Shown piece by piece: positions 42,249-50,459 of a stretch of 64,000 nt of DNA. The DNA is from Brevibacillus sp. SYP-B805 (GTDB taxonomy: Bacteria; Bacillota; Bacilli; Brevibacillales; Brevibacillaceae), in assembly GCF_011059135.1 (NCBI RefSeq), contig NZ_JAALGD010000001.1, positions 62,001 through 126,000 on the forward strand, given 5' to 3'. The notes under the pieces were generated by a model. The model ran no database searches. It worked only from the letters and a program-made list of their open reading frames with translations, and was not told the origin of the DNA. Within the stretch, counting starts at the first letter, position 1; the number at the start of each line of letters is the position of its first letter. The translations under genes and the position numbers were made by a program.

Positions 42249-43049
42249 ATGGAAAAGCAGGCACACGTATGGCATTCGTCAGCGGGAATCGGCGCGGTTG
42301 TTATCGTGCACGGGACAGGGGAACATCACGGGCGGTATGAGCATGTGGCCCGGTTTCTCAACGACAGGGGGTTTCATGTGTGGGCGGGCGATCTCCCGGG
42401 ATGGGGACGGTCAGCAGGCCTCAAGGGACATATCGAGTCGTTTGACGATTATTTGCCGCCGGTTGCGGCATGGATCGCGGCGGCCCGCCGGGAACTGCCC
42501 GAAGGCTCGCCGGTCTTTCTGCTCGGCCATAGCATGGGAGGGCTTGTAGCGGTGCGGTTTGTGCAGCGCTTCCAGGGAGAAGGGCTGGACGGCCTCGTTC
42601 TCTCCTCTCCGTGCTTGCGTCTGAAAATGGCGGTCCCCCGCTGGAAAACGGAGCTGGCCGTCCTGCTCGACCGCCTGTGGCCGAGGCTGCAGATGGCCAA
42701 CGGCATTGCGCCGGAGATGGTAACCCGTGACGCCATGATGCAGGAACGGTACGGAGCCGACCCATACGTATACCGCAAAGTAAGCGTCCGCTGGTACAAC
42801 GGGCTGATGAAAGCGATGGAACAAGCATGGCAGGAGATGCAGAACATCCGGATCCCGCTCCTGGTGTTGCAGGCGGGAGACGATCAGCTTATCGATCCGG
42901 CAGGCGTCGCCCGCTTTGTGGAGGAACTCTCCCTGCCGGACAAGACGTACATCGAATATCCGGGTTTGTATCACGAGGTGTTCAACGAGCCGGAACGGGA
43001 GAGGGTATTGGCGGATCTCGCTGCCTGGCTCGAGAAGCACGGCCCATGA
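42249..43049 (+). CDS. alpha/beta hydrolase, monoacylglycerol lipase/lysophospholipase type
   Basis: 266 residues. VIVHGTGEHHGRYEHVARFL at the start, the nucleophile elbow GHSMGG, the acid in LQAGDDQLID and the His in YHEVFNEPER match the lysophospholipase branch that includes B. subtilis YtpA (bacilysocin formation) and monoacylglycerol lipases. No signal peptide. A lipid-ester substrate is likely from the family; nothing in the context narrows it. Confidence 0.88.
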   Translation: MEKQAHVWHSSAGIGAVVIVHGTGEHHGRYEHVARFLNDRGFHVWAGDLPGWGRSAGLKGHIESFDDYLPPVAAWIAAARRELPEGSPVFLLGHSMGGLVAVRFVQRFQGEGLDGLVLSSPCLRLKMAVPRWKTELAVLLDRLWPRLQMANGIAPEMVTRDAMMQERYGADPYVYRKVSVRWYNGLMKAMEQAWQEMQNIRIPLLVLQAGDDQLIDPAGVARFVEELSLPDKTYIEYPGLYHEVFNEPERERVLADLAAWLEKHGP

Positions 43050-43092
43050 TGTGTGAATGTGACATACTAAATCGTCAGCGATGTGTACAAAA

Positions 43093-43123
43093 AGGCGGGT
43101 TTCCGTATGGGTCCGTCTTTTTT
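43093..43123 (+). terminator. terminator after the lipase-like gene
   Basis: AGGCGGGT pairs with GTCCGTCT through three G-T wobbles, followed by TTTTT. Confidence 0.6.
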
Positions 43124-43140
43124 CTGCTCACATTTAGGTA

Positions 43141-43169
43141 TTGACGTTAATTATGTATCATAATATCAT
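43141..43169 (+). promoter_or_regulatory. promoter of the SR1-like transcript
   Basis: TTGACG (43141-43146), 17 bp, TATCAT (43164-43169). Downstream, ATCATAAAT repeats twice (43166-43174 and 43180-43188), a possible regulator site; in B. subtilis the SR1 promoter is controlled by CcpN and CcpA, but I cannot confirm those sites here. Confidence 0.55.
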
Positions 43170-43245
43170 AAATATGACATCATAAATGAAGAAATCTGTC
43201 TCTCTATAAACATTTTTGACATTCTGCATCCGGAGGGGATTGGCT

Positions 43246-43371
43246 GTGGGCACCATTGTATGCCAAAACTGTGGGGCGATTCTCGAACATTTTGAATCGA
43301 ACCAGGTGAAAACGCTGTATGCCGTCTGCGACTGCGATTGCAGCAGACTGGAGAAAACAGACAACGAATAA
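43246..43371 (+). CDS. sr1P: SR1P-like GapA-binding peptide, 41 aa
   Basis: GTG at 43246 follows CGGAGGGGAT. The product begins MGTIVCQNCGAILEHFE and has CDCDC near the end, matching the B. subtilis SR1P peptide (MGTIVCQTCEGTIGHFE..., CGTCDCD). SR1P is encoded on the dual-function RNA SR1 and binds glyceraldehyde-3-phosphate dehydrogenase GapA, which then promotes RNase J1 activity. The transcript has its own promoter and terminator and is about 220 nt, the same size class as SR1. Whether the RNA also acts as an antisense regulator (on ahrC in B. subtilis) cannot be seen here. Next to it, on the other strand, lies speA, an arginine-using enzyme. Confidence 0.9.
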   Translation: MGTIVCQNCGAILEHFESNQVKTLYAVCDCDCSRLEKTDNE

Positions 43372-43379
43372 TTCCCACT

Positions 43380-43410
43380 GCCCGACTCTTCCCGAAAGTC
43401 GGGCTTTTCT
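43380..43410 (+). terminator. terminator of the SR1-like RNA
   Basis: GCCCGACT and AGTCGGGC form the stem, followed by TTTTCTTCT. Confidence 0.85.
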
Positions 43411-43463
43411 TCTCGAGCGCCCGTCAGACGAATGGGTAGGGGAAATGATCAGGCCCAAATGGA

Positions 43464-43501
43464 AAGAGGCTTCCCGATGAAGAATCTCGGGGAAGCCTCT
43501 T
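43464..43501 (-). terminator. hairpin after speA
   Basis: AAGAGGCTTCCC and GGGAAGCCTCTT form a 12-bp stem just past the speA stop codon on the minus strand; the U tract is weak (CATTTGG). Confidence 0.6.
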
Positions 43502-43514
43502 CGCATGATGCGGA

Positions 43515-44987
43515 TCAGCCGGAGATGGCGGCTTGCCGTTTGACCACTTTTACCGTTTGCAGCGTCTCGTCTTCCGGCCCCTGAACCGGGAGTCCGGCCC
43601 GAATGTTTTGCTGGATGTATTCGATATTCTCCTCGGTGATCACTTCACCCGGGAGGAAGATCGGGATGCCGGGCGGATAAACCATGATGAATTCGGTGAT
43701 GATCCGACCCGCTGATTCCTTGAGCGGAACGCTTTCCGTCTCCGCATAGAAAGCGTCGCGGGGAGATAGGGACAATACCGGGATTTTGGGCAGGGAGATG
43801 GTCGGCCGTTCTTCCGCCTGCACGTGGGCGAATTCCACGGCGAGATCGCGCAGCGCATTGACCAGCGCCTGGATCGTCTCCTCCGAATCCCCGGCCGTCA
43901 CCAGGCAGAGCACATTGTACAGATCGCTCAGCTCCACTTCGATCCGATGCTTCTCCCGCAGCCAGTTTTCCACTTCCCATCCCGTGATCCCCAGGTCGCG
44001 CACATGGATCAGCACTTTCGTCGGATCGAGGGCATAGGTGGCCGGTTTCCCGAGAATTTCCGGTCCGACGCAATACAGGCGGGGGATCTGGTTGATTTGC
44101 TCGCGCGCCATATTGGCGAGCCGGATCGCCCGTTCCGCCATCATGTGTCCGTTCAGGGCGAGATGCTGGCGAGCCATGTCCAGGGATGCCAGCAGGATAT
44201 AGGATGTGGAGGTGGTCGTCAGCATGCTGAGCACCGTTCTGACCCGATCGACGTCAACCAGCCCTTCCCGCACATTGAGAATGGAGCTTTGCGTCAAGGA
44301 GCCGCCCAGCTTGTGCACGCTGGTGGCAGCCATGTCGGCGCCGGCCTGCATTGCGGAGATCGGCATCTCTTCATGAAAATGGATGTGCACGCCGTGCGCT
44401 TCGTCCACCAGCACGGGCACTTCATGGTTGTGCGCGATGCGCACGATCTGCCGCAGATCGCAGGCAATGCCGAAATAGGTAGGATTGATCACCAGCAGCG
44501 CCGCCGCATCCGGATGCTGTTCCAGCGCTTTTTCAACGGCTTTCGGCGTGATGCCGTGCGAGATGCCAAGCCGTTCATCCATGACCGGATGTATAAAGAC
44601 AGGGATGGCGCCGGCGAAAATGATGGCCGCCATGACGGATTTGTGCGCATTGCGCGGCACGATGATCTTGTCGCCGGGTTTGCAGGTGGCCATGATCATC
44701 GCCATGATGGCGCCGCTTGTCCCTTGAACCGAAAAAAATGTATGATCAGCGCCGAACGCCTCAGCGGCCAATTCCTGCGCTTCCTTAATCATCGCCTTTG
44801 GATGGTGAAGGTCATCAAGCGGGGCGATGTTGATCAGGTCGATGGACAATGCGTTTTCCCCGATGAATTCACGAAATGCCGGATTCATCCCCAGGCCCTT
44901 CTTGTGGCCGGGAATATGGAATTGAATCGGGTTTCGTTTTGCATGTTCCAACAGTCCGGTGAACAACGGAGTTTTTGCTTGTCTCAA
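43515..44987 (-). CDS. speA: arginine decarboxylase (SpeA-type, fold III PLP enzyme)
   Basis: 490 residues, nearly collinear with B. subtilis SpeA: TPLFTGLLEHAKRNPIQFHI near the start, PLDDLHHPKAMIKEAQ, the PLP-binding TSVHKLGGSLTQSS (Lys) and VYPPGIPIFLPGEVI near the end. The reaction yields agmatine, the first step to putrescine and spermidine; speD at 50477 serves the same pathway. I chose TTG 44987, 9 nt behind GAGG, since the protein then starts at the family position; the frame is open to 45089. Single gene with its own hairpin terminator. Confidence 0.93.
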   Translation of the reverse strand: MRQAKTPLFTGLLEHAKRNPIQFHIPGHKKGLGMNPAFREFIGENALSIDLINIAPLDDLHHPKAMIKEAQELAAEAFGADHTFFSVQGTSGAIMAMIMATCKPGDKIIVPRNAHKSVMAAIIFAGAIPVFIHPVMDERLGISHGITPKAVEKALEQHPDAAALLVINPTYFGIACDLRQIVRIAHNHEVPVLVDEAHGVHIHFHEEMPISAMQAGADMAATSVHKLGGSLTQSSILNVREGLVDVDRVRTVLSMLTTTSTSYILLASLDMARQHLALNGHMMAERAIRLANMAREQINQIPRLYCVGPEILGKPATYALDPTKVLIHVRDLGITGWEVENWLREKHRIEVELSDLYNVLCLVTAGDSEETIQALVNALRDLAVEFAHVQAEERPTISLPKIPVLSLSPRDAFYAETESVPLKESAGRIITEFIMVYPPGIPIFLPGEVITEENIEYIQQNIRAGLPVQGPEDETLQTVKVVKRQAAISG

Positions 44988-45152
44988 GGATGATCGCCTC
45001 GCTTTGCCAAAGAGAATAACGGAGGGTAAAACAAACAAATTGAGTATAGCAAAAACGCGGGGGAAAGCAAGGGGATTTTTTGCCGTCATATCCTGGCATG
45101 TGCAGGAGTTGAGCGGGTGAGACGAGAAGTGAGTAAGAGGAGGTGTTGGCTC

Positions 45153-46124
45153 GTGAAAACGCGTGTCACAGAACTGTTAAATATTCGCTATCCGGTCGTG
45201 CAGGGAGGCCTCGCTTATCTGGCCTATGCCGAGCTGGCGGCGGCGGTCTCCAATGCGGGCGGATTGGGACAAATTACCGCCATGTCGCTGCCTTCTCCGG
45301 AAGCCCTGCGGGAGGAGATCCGCAAGGTGCGTACCATGACAGAAAAGCCGTTTGGCGTCAATTTTGCCATCGGACAATATAACCGGCCTTATGAGCATAT
45401 GCTGGAGGTTGCCTTGGAAGAGGGGGTCAAAGTGATCTCGGTTACCGGCGGCAATCCGGAGCCGTTCATCAGAAGGCTGGACGGGCATGATGTCAAGAAG
45501 CTGGTGCTGGTCGCGGCGGTCAGACAGGCGCAGAAAGCCGAGGCGATCGGGGCCGACGCCGTCATGGCGGTGGGACAGGAAGGCGGAGGTCATCTGGGGC
45601 GGGATGACATCGGCACCTTTGTGCTGATTCCCCGAGTGGTGGATGCCGTGAAGATTCCCGTGCTTGCCAGCGGCGGGATCGGCGATGGCCGCGGGATCGC
45701 TGCCGCCCTAGCCCTGGGAGCGGAAGGAGTGGAGATGGGAACCCGCTTTATCGCCACACAGGAATGCGTCCATGCCCATCCTGCCTACAAGGAAGCGCTC
45801 CTGCGTGGAACAGAGCATGATACGGCCGTGATCAAGCGAACCCTCGGCGCTCCCGCCCGGGTCGTCCGTACGCCCGGTTCGGACCGCATCTTGTCCATGG
45901 AGGCGGAAGGGGCCGGCTATGAACAGCTGAAAGAGTACATCAGCGGCGAGAGAAACCGCGCCTTCATCTACGAAGGCAATGCCCAGGAAGGGTTTGGCTG
46001 GGCCGGGCAGGTGATCGGCCTGATCCATGATGTGCCCACCGTGCAGGAATTGTTTGACCGGATGTTTGCCGAAGCGGAAGCGACGGTGGCCCGCCTGCGG
46101 AGCATTGCGGGAGGGGAAGGGTAA
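45153..46124 (+). CDS. nitronate monooxygenase / FabK-like flavoprotein
   Basis: 323 residues of TIM-barrel FMN type. VVQGGLAYLAYAELAAAVSN, PFGVNFAIGQ, VGQEGGGHLGRDD and PVLASGGIGDGRGIAAALAL match nitronate monooxygenase and enoyl-ACP reductase FabK. These two activities are hard to separate by sequence. GTG at 45153 has AGGAGGTG 7 nt upstream; the frame is open to 45117. No fatty-acid genes are beside it, which slightly favours nitronate monooxygenase. Confidence 0.88.
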   Translation: MKTRVTELLNIRYPVVQGGLAYLAYAELAAAVSNAGGLGQITAMSLPSPEALREEIRKVRTMTEKPFGVNFAIGQYNRPYEHMLEVALEEGVKVISVTGGNPEPFIRRLDGHDVKKLVLVAAVRQAQKAEAIGADAVMAVGQEGGGHLGRDDIGTFVLIPRVVDAVKIPVLASGGIGDGRGIAAALALGAEGVEMGTRFIATQECVHAHPAYKEALLRGTEHDTAVIKRTLGAPARVVRTPGSDRILSMEAEGAGYEQLKEYISGERNRAFIYEGNAQEGFGWAGQVIGLIHDVPTVQELFDRMFAEAEATVARLRSIAGGEG

Positions 46125-46131
46125 AATTGGA

Positions 46132-46180
46132 AAAAAGAACAGGCATCCGCGGCTCAACCGCAAGCGGACCTGTTCTTTTG
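46132..46180 (+). terminator. bidirectional terminator
   Basis: AAAAGAACAGG and CCTGTTCTTTT with an inner CCGC/GCGG stem; lies between convergent genes at 45153 and 46214. Confidence 0.85.
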
Positions 46181-46213
46181 CATATATTTGCATATATATG
46201 AGATGACTCCCCC

Positions 46214-46864
46214 CTATCTGGAGGAGGTGGATACGGCCGGCCGTGCAAGATGGTAAACCCGGGAAAGGACGGCAAACGTTTCTTCCAGCTTGGCCAAAAG
46301 GCGCGGGCCATCCGTCAAAACCGGATCATGCCGGTCGATGTTGATGCCGCACAGCAGCTCCGCTTTTTTCACCTTCTGCAGCCGGTCGGCCAGCTTCAGG
46401 ACGCCGTCCCTGCCCAGTTCGGCTTGCCGCGTGCTGTCCGGCAGCGTATGATCGGCAGACCAGCGGAAATCATCGGGAACGATCGTGAGAATATCGTCAA
46501 TCTGCCGCTCGATGGCTTGGCCGACCTGTTCCTTGACCGGCGATTCATAAATCACCGCATACCAGACGAACAAATGGGTCCTCCACAAGCCAACCTGGAA
46601 ATGGGGATGCTTCTTGTATCCGCGTTTGTCATGCGCCCACGCTACCCAGGTATCGTCGGGCGGGTTCACCGTACGCCGCGCATGTTTGGCCACATGGGCA
46701 AACATCTCGCTGCCCGTCGAGGCGGAGAGCATCGGCGCAAAATGGCCGCCCAGCCATTCCAGTTTGGGGCGGATGACCGACTTGATCGCGTCCATCCGCT
46801 TGTCCAACCCTTCCACCGCAAAGACATCAAAATCGCTTTGCTGAAACCCCCGGAAAGAGGTCAT
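46214..46864 (-). CDS. DUF1054 (YktB) family protein
   Basis: 216 residues. FRGFQQSDFDVFAVEGLDKR at the start, HVAKHARRTVNPPDDTWVAW in the middle and KHPHFQVGLW match the DUF1054 family, known from crystal structures of Bacillales proteins but without a function. AAAGGAGTGATT precedes ATG 46864. Stand-alone gene. Confidence 0.9.
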   Translation of the reverse strand: MTSFRGFQQSDFDVFAVEGLDKRMDAIKSVIRPKLEWLGGHFAPMLSASTGSEMFAHVAKHARRTVNPPDDTWVAWAHDKRGYKKHPHFQVGLWRTHLFVWYAVIYESPVKEQVGQAIERQIDDILTIVPDDFRWSADHTLPDSTRQAELGRDGVLKLADRLQKVKKAELLCGINIDRHDPVLTDGPRLLAKLEETFAVLSRVYHLARPAVSTSSR

Positions 46865-47219
46865 GGCACAATCACTCCTTTATATGCAGGACTTTGTCAC
46901 GATCTGCGCGTTCAGGGACAACACCGGCGATACGCCCGTGCTGCTAATCCCCCATATCATACCATAACTTGCCTGCAAAAAAAGATGGGAGCCATGTCAA
47001 AAAATTCAGGTAGATAAAATTTCAAAAAAATCGGATAATAATGGTACAGCATCATACGGCGTGAGGAGGTTTATTGTCACGAAAAAAGGGAGGCGTACAG
47101 AAAACAAAATTCGTGTTGAGGGAATAGCAAAAGTGCAGTGTGAATAATATGATATACCACTCACCCCTCAGCCACTGCCGTCTCATCAGTCAGAGCATTC
47201 AGGGAAAAGGGGGGTACCC
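46865..47219. other. intergenic region, no supported gene
   Basis: 355 bp between divergent genes. It is AT-rich in the middle. A GAGGAGG site at 47062-47068 is followed by a 17-codon frame starting TTG 47074 (product MSRKKGGVQKTKFVLRE), but the spacing is short and nothing else supports it. No clear promoter pair or terminator. Confidence 0.4.
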
Positions 47220-47819
47220 ATGACAGCACTCAATCAATTGGAGTACTGCAACGTAGCCGTTTGGTTGGATCGACCCACTCTCCACGAATTGATGCAGGCA
47301 TTGGTGGAAGCTGGACTCGACGTGACCTGGAAGGAATCGAAGAAGCAGCTGTGCCTTCAGGTGCAGACCTCGGACGGCGGCAGCATCCTGACATTTCATC
47401 GCATCAATGGCTCCTTCAAGTTTGATGAATGCGATTATGCCGTTCGTGACCTCCGTCTTGCCGTTGTGCTTTACCGTTTCATCGAGCATGCCAAGGGACA
47501 CGCGATCGTCAAGATCATTCAGGATGGGCAGATTGTCGTCAAAAACATTCGTTATGGAGAGGCCGTGAGGATAGTTGAAATAAAAGGAGCTGAGAAAAAA
47601 GTGATTTACGAAAAAGCCTGCAGTGTAACCATGGATCAGGTGATCGCGGCGTTGAAGAGACGGGATGCGGAAGAAAGGATCCCGGTGCTTCGATTGGAGC
47701 TGGACTACGAGTTGGCTACCCTGTACGATGCCATCCAGGCGCAGGATAAAGCGCAAATGAAACGGTCGAAGGAGCGGCTGAAACAGCTCCGCCGCGAAAT
47801 GCTCCTGCTGGAAGCATAA
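47220..47819 (+). CDS. hypothetical protein, paralogue of the protein at 49631
   Basis: 199 residues. Shares layout with the 198-residue protein encoded at 49631-50227: a beta-rich first half, then (V/I)(R/K)DL(R/Q)LA and (K/R)GHA(I/V)V in the same positions, and a helical C-terminal third ending in LEA. Identity is low but the order of motifs and total length agree. ATG 47220 follows AAGGGGGG. No signal peptide. Function unknown; two small two-domain paralogues separated by 1.8 kb suggest a local duplication or a pair acting together. Confidence 0.65.
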   Translation: MTALNQLEYCNVAVWLDRPTLHELMQALVEAGLDVTWKESKKQLCLQVQTSDGGSILTFHRINGSFKFDECDYAVRDLRLAVVLYRFIEHAKGHAIVKIIQDGQIVVKNIRYGEAVRIVEIKGAEKKVIYEKACSVTMDQVIAALKRRDAEERIPVLRLELDYELATLYDAIQAQDKAQMKRSKERLKQLRREMLLLEA

Positions 47820-47886
47820 AGTAGCGTAAACATAGGAGGATAGGGAAGTTGAGCATGGATCAAGCGCATAGGTTTACGGGTTAGAG

Positions 47887-47922
47887 GCGACGCTCTCGGT
47901 TATCGGGTGGTGTCGCTTTTTT
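47887..47922 (+). terminator. terminator after the 199-aa gene
   Basis: GCGAC and GTCGC flank a 20-nt loop, followed by TTTTTTC. The stem is short. Confidence 0.55.
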
Positions 47923-47959
47923 CGTTACAAGTGCAACTACGGCTCTGCCATCGCCAGAG

Positions 47960-47980
47960 CTCGGCAGTCGCCGAGTTTTC
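47960..47980 (+). terminator. short GC-rich terminator
   Basis: CTCGGC-AGTC-GCCGAG followed by TTTTC; a second stop signal before the endonuclease gene. Confidence 0.6.
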
Positions 47981-48036
47981 TTCGTCCTTTTTTGCGGCTG
48001 TTTCCCATGCTATGATGGGGCTTGGGAGGATTGGGT

Positions 48037-48720
48037 ATGTGGAAGTGGCTTTACCAGCGCCTGGGAGAGGCGTTTGCCGGCTTTGACGTGGAGGAGTGGT
48101 GGGGGATCGCGGACCCCTTTGAGCGGATGATCGGAGCGATCCTGGTTCAAAACACCACCTGGACCAATGCGGCCAAAGCCCTGGAAAACCTGAGAGCGAA
48201 CGGGCTTCTTACCCCGCAGGCGCTCGTCTTTGTGCCTCACGAGGAGCTTGTTCCGGTGATCCGCCCCGCAGGATTTCAGACAAGCAAAGCGGCGGCGATC
48301 GCCCGTTTATCCAGTTGGCTGCGGGAGAAGCAGGGTGTTGCAGCCATCAAGGGCGCTGCGATCCCGACCGAAACGCTGCGGCAGGAGCTTCTCGCCCTGA
48401 AAGGAATCGGGGAGGAGACGGCGGATACCATACTGGCGTATGCGTTTGATCGGCCGACGATTTCGGGGGATGCCTATACCCGCCGGCTGTATGAACGTCT
48501 TACCGGCGCTTCCCGGAGCTATGCCCAGATCCGCAGCGCCATTCTTGCCGAACTGACCGACCCAGACGATCTGAAACGGCTGCACGGCATGATCGTCGAG
48601 CATGGCAAGGCATTCTGCCGCAAGCAGGCCCCCCGCTGCGAAACGTGCGTCCTGCTGCCGGACTGCTTGTATGCCAGGCAGAACGGAGCAGTTTTTGAGG
48701 GAGGGAACCATTTGAACTAG
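48037..48720 (+). CDS. endonuclease III-like DNA glycosylase (MagIII-like)
   Basis: 227 residues. HhH-GPD fold: ILVQNTTWTNAAKALENL, the hairpin LKGIGEETADTILAYAF, the catalytic Asp in ISGDAYTRRLYERL and an iron-sulfur cluster motif near the end (C-x6-C-x2-C-x5-C). The lysine that endonuclease III uses for its lyase step (GVGRKTA) is a glutamate here (GIGEETA), so it should be a monofunctional glycosylase. That pattern recalls MagIII (3-methyladenine) proteins. ATG 48037 follows GGGAGG. Base excision repair partner: an endonuclease IV gene lies at 53859. Confidence 0.85.
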   Translation: MWKWLYQRLGEAFAGFDVEEWWGIADPFERMIGAILVQNTTWTNAAKALENLRANGLLTPQALVFVPHEELVPVIRPAGFQTSKAAAIARLSSWLREKQGVAAIKGAAIPTETLRQELLALKGIGEETADTILAYAFDRPTISGDAYTRRLYERLTGASRSYAQIRSAILAELTDPDDLKRLHGMIVEHGKAFCRKQAPRCETCVLLPDCLYARQNGAVFEGGNHLN

Positions 48721-48784
48721 GTCCCGCGCGCGTGTACAATAGGAGGGGTAAGCATTTCGCCTGAACCGGAAAGGAAGAAACAGA

Positions 48785-49300
48785 ATGCAAGCAATCCTAT
48801 CAATGATTTCGCTCCCGGTGGTTGTGCTCGCCTTGCTTGTCCTGAATCTGCTCATGTTCATCCTGGTGGTGGCAGCCATGATTCGGACAAGCCGCATGCA
48901 GCGAACGCTCAAACGGCTCTTTGCCGGCGTCAGGGGGGAGAATCTGGAAGCGGGCCTCCTGCGCCTGCTGGATGAAATGGATGAGTGGAAGCGGAAGCAA
49001 GCCGATCAGCAGTTCCAGCTAAACCGCCTCGCCCAGAAGGTGTCCAGCCAATGCGCCAACATGGCCGTGATCCGGTACAATGCCTTCGGCGACACAGGCA
49101 GCGACCTGAGCTTCTCGCTCGCCCTGCTGGATGATGCCCAGAACGGCGTGGTGATTACCAGCATTTACGGACGGGAGGAATCGCGTACATACGCCAAGCC
49201 GGTGGAAGCGGGCAGGTCCGCCTATCACCTGTCGGAAGAAGAATTAACGGTGATCAAGAAGGCGTCGCAAAAATCGGATAAGACAAGTCGGATTTCCTAA
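48785..49300 (+). CDS. DUF4446 family membrane protein
   Basis: 171 residues: one N-terminal membrane helix (10-33), a short coiled coil (about 65-90), and a globular part with NMAVIRYNAFGDTGSDLSFS and LLDDAQNGVVITSIYGREES, the signature of DUF4446. In Bacilli the gene often lies near parB-type genes, which is not the case here. Function unknown. GGAAAGGAAG precedes the ATG. A long hairpin terminator follows. Confidence 0.88.
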   Translation: MQAILSMISLPVVVLALLVLNLLMFILVVAAMIRTSRMQRTLKRLFAGVRGENLEAGLLRLLDEMDEWKRKQADQQFQLNRLAQKVSSQCANMAVIRYNAFGDTGSDLSFSLALLDDAQNGVVITSIYGREESRTYAKPVEAGRSAYHLSEEELTVIKKASQKSDKTSRIS

Positions 49301-49301
49301 G

Positions 49302-49376
49302 AAACGGGAGATATCCCCACATCGGCTGCTGTTCTTTTTGGGAGAACACGGCTGAATGCGGATATTTCCCGTTTTT
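49302..49376 (+). terminator. long hairpin terminator
   Basis: AAACGGGAGATATCC and GGATATTTCCCGTTT pair over 14 bp, with an inner hairpin in the loop (TGTTCT with AGAACA), followed by TTGCG. Confidence 0.7.
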
Positions 49377-49630
49377 GCGTGATTCCTCCGCTTTTCTCCC
49401 GAGACTTTTCATGTGCCCTTGTGTATAATAATGAATGTGGATAGTTGTTGAAATCCTTAAAGTAGGTGATTCGCCTTCATTACCCAAATCGATGTTCGAT
49501 TGTCGGGGCAAGGCCAGGTACTGCAGCGATCGTTTGTTGACACTTAGCCCGTCTCCTTGGTTGACCGATGCCTGTGTGAGCCGGTTCTGACCGGTGGGTT
49601 TGGCAATAAAGGAGAATTGAGGCGATAGTT
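49377..49630 (+). promoter_or_regulatory. intergenic region with a possible promoter
   Basis: 254 bp before the gene at 49631. TATAAT (49424-49429) lies in TTGTGTATAATAATG; no good -35 is at the right distance. The small hairpins AATCGA-TGT-TCGATT and CCGGT-TCTG-ACCGG follow in the leader. Nothing else recognised. Confidence 0.35.
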
Positions 49631-50227
49631 ATGGCACAGCGTTTAGCCACCAATTACGCGAGCGCCTGTTTCACCATGAGCGAGGAAGAGCTTGACCAGT
49701 TCGTGAAGCTCTTTGCCAATGAAAACATCAAGGTACAAGTGAAAATTTGCGATAACGGAGACCGGGACATCATTCTCGTCGACAAAAGCGGCGAGATCCA
49801 GCTGAGCTTCCAGCGCAGCGGCAATCGCTATTCGTGCGAAAGTTCCTATTTGATCAAGGACCTGCAGCTGGCGAATGCCATGCGCAAAGCGATGAAGAAG
49901 TTCAGGGGACATGCGGTTGTACACCGCATTTATGACCATTTCACCGTTGTGTATCATTACGATGAAGGCTCGGTCATCAGCATTCACGAAGTGACCGAGG
50001 ACGGGGAAGTCTCCATTTTCGAAAATCACGGGCAGGATTTGAAGAAGGAGCTTGAATGCTTGTTCAACCAGAAGGGTGCGGAAGAACAAATCGCCATGAT
50101 CCGCAGCGAAACGGACAAGTGGCTGGATTTGCGTAATTGGGCGAAAAGGGTTGCCCCGCAGCAAGTCTCGTCCATTGATGAAAGATTGGCCGAGTTGGCA
50201 CGCCGTCTGGTCATGCTGGAAGCGTGA
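49631..50227 (+). CDS. hypothetical protein, paralogue of the protein at 47220
   Basis: 198 residues. Starts MAQRLATNYASACFTMSEEE; a beta-rich part (KVQVKICDNGDRDIILVDKS), then LIKDLQLANAMRKAMKKFRG (compare VRDLRLAVVLYRFIEHAKGH in the other copy), then an acidic segment and a C-terminal coiled helix (DERLAELARRLVMLEA). ATG 49631 has GAGG 8 nt upstream. Possible roles cannot be judged. It ends with a terminator at 50247. Confidence 0.65.
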   Translation: MAQRLATNYASACFTMSEEELDQFVKLFANENIKVQVKICDNGDRDIILVDKSGEIQLSFQRSGNRYSCESSYLIKDLQLANAMRKAMKKFRGHAVVHRIYDHFTVVYHYDEGSVISIHEVTEDGEVSIFENHGQDLKKELECLFNQKGAEEQIAMIRSETDKWLDLRNWAKRVAPQQVSSIDERLAELARRLVMLEA

Positions 50228-50246
50228 TCAGGCGAGCGGCAGGAAG

Positions 50247-50277
50247 AATGGGTGCAGTGCAGCGCCCATTTTTCTTT
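50247..50277 (+). terminator. terminator after the 198-aa gene
   Basis: AATGGGTGC and GCGCCCATT form the stem, followed by TTTTCTTTTTT. Confidence 0.75.
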
Positions 50278-50391
50278 TTTGCCAAGATTTTATTGCGAAA
50301 GGGTATTGTCAATTCGCCCGAACCATGTTATTTTTGATTTCGTTGGAAAAACAGGATTAGGAACCAGGATTCACTTTAAAGGGTGGATAAC

Positions 50392-50421
50392 ATGAGGGAA
50401 ACCGCCCCCGTTAGTGAATGA
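50392..50421 (+). CDS. speD leader mini-ORF 1 (9 codons)
   Basis: ATG 50392 has AAGGGTGG 5 nt upstream, inside the first hairpin. It encodes MRETAPVSE and its TGA overlaps the ATG of mini-ORF 2 (ATGA). Too short to be recognised by homology; proposed from the RBS and the overlap. Confidence 0.45.
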   Translation: MRETAPVSE

Positions 50422-50459
50422 CGCAGGTCCTAGCGATGTTTCATTACTACACTTGCTAG
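50418..50459 (+). CDS. speD leader mini-ORF 2 (13 codons)
   Basis: Starts at the ATG that overlaps the mini-ORF 1 stop and encodes MTQVLAMFHYYTC. Its TAG (50457-50459) ends at the first base of the speD ribosome binding site, so a ribosome translating it would open the second hairpin. It has no RBS of its own and would depend on coupling. Confidence 0.4.
   Translation: MTQVLAMFHYYTC

Noticed and set aside
43824-44993. 389-codon open frame opposite speA
   Set aside because: speA is conserved along its whole length on the other strand.
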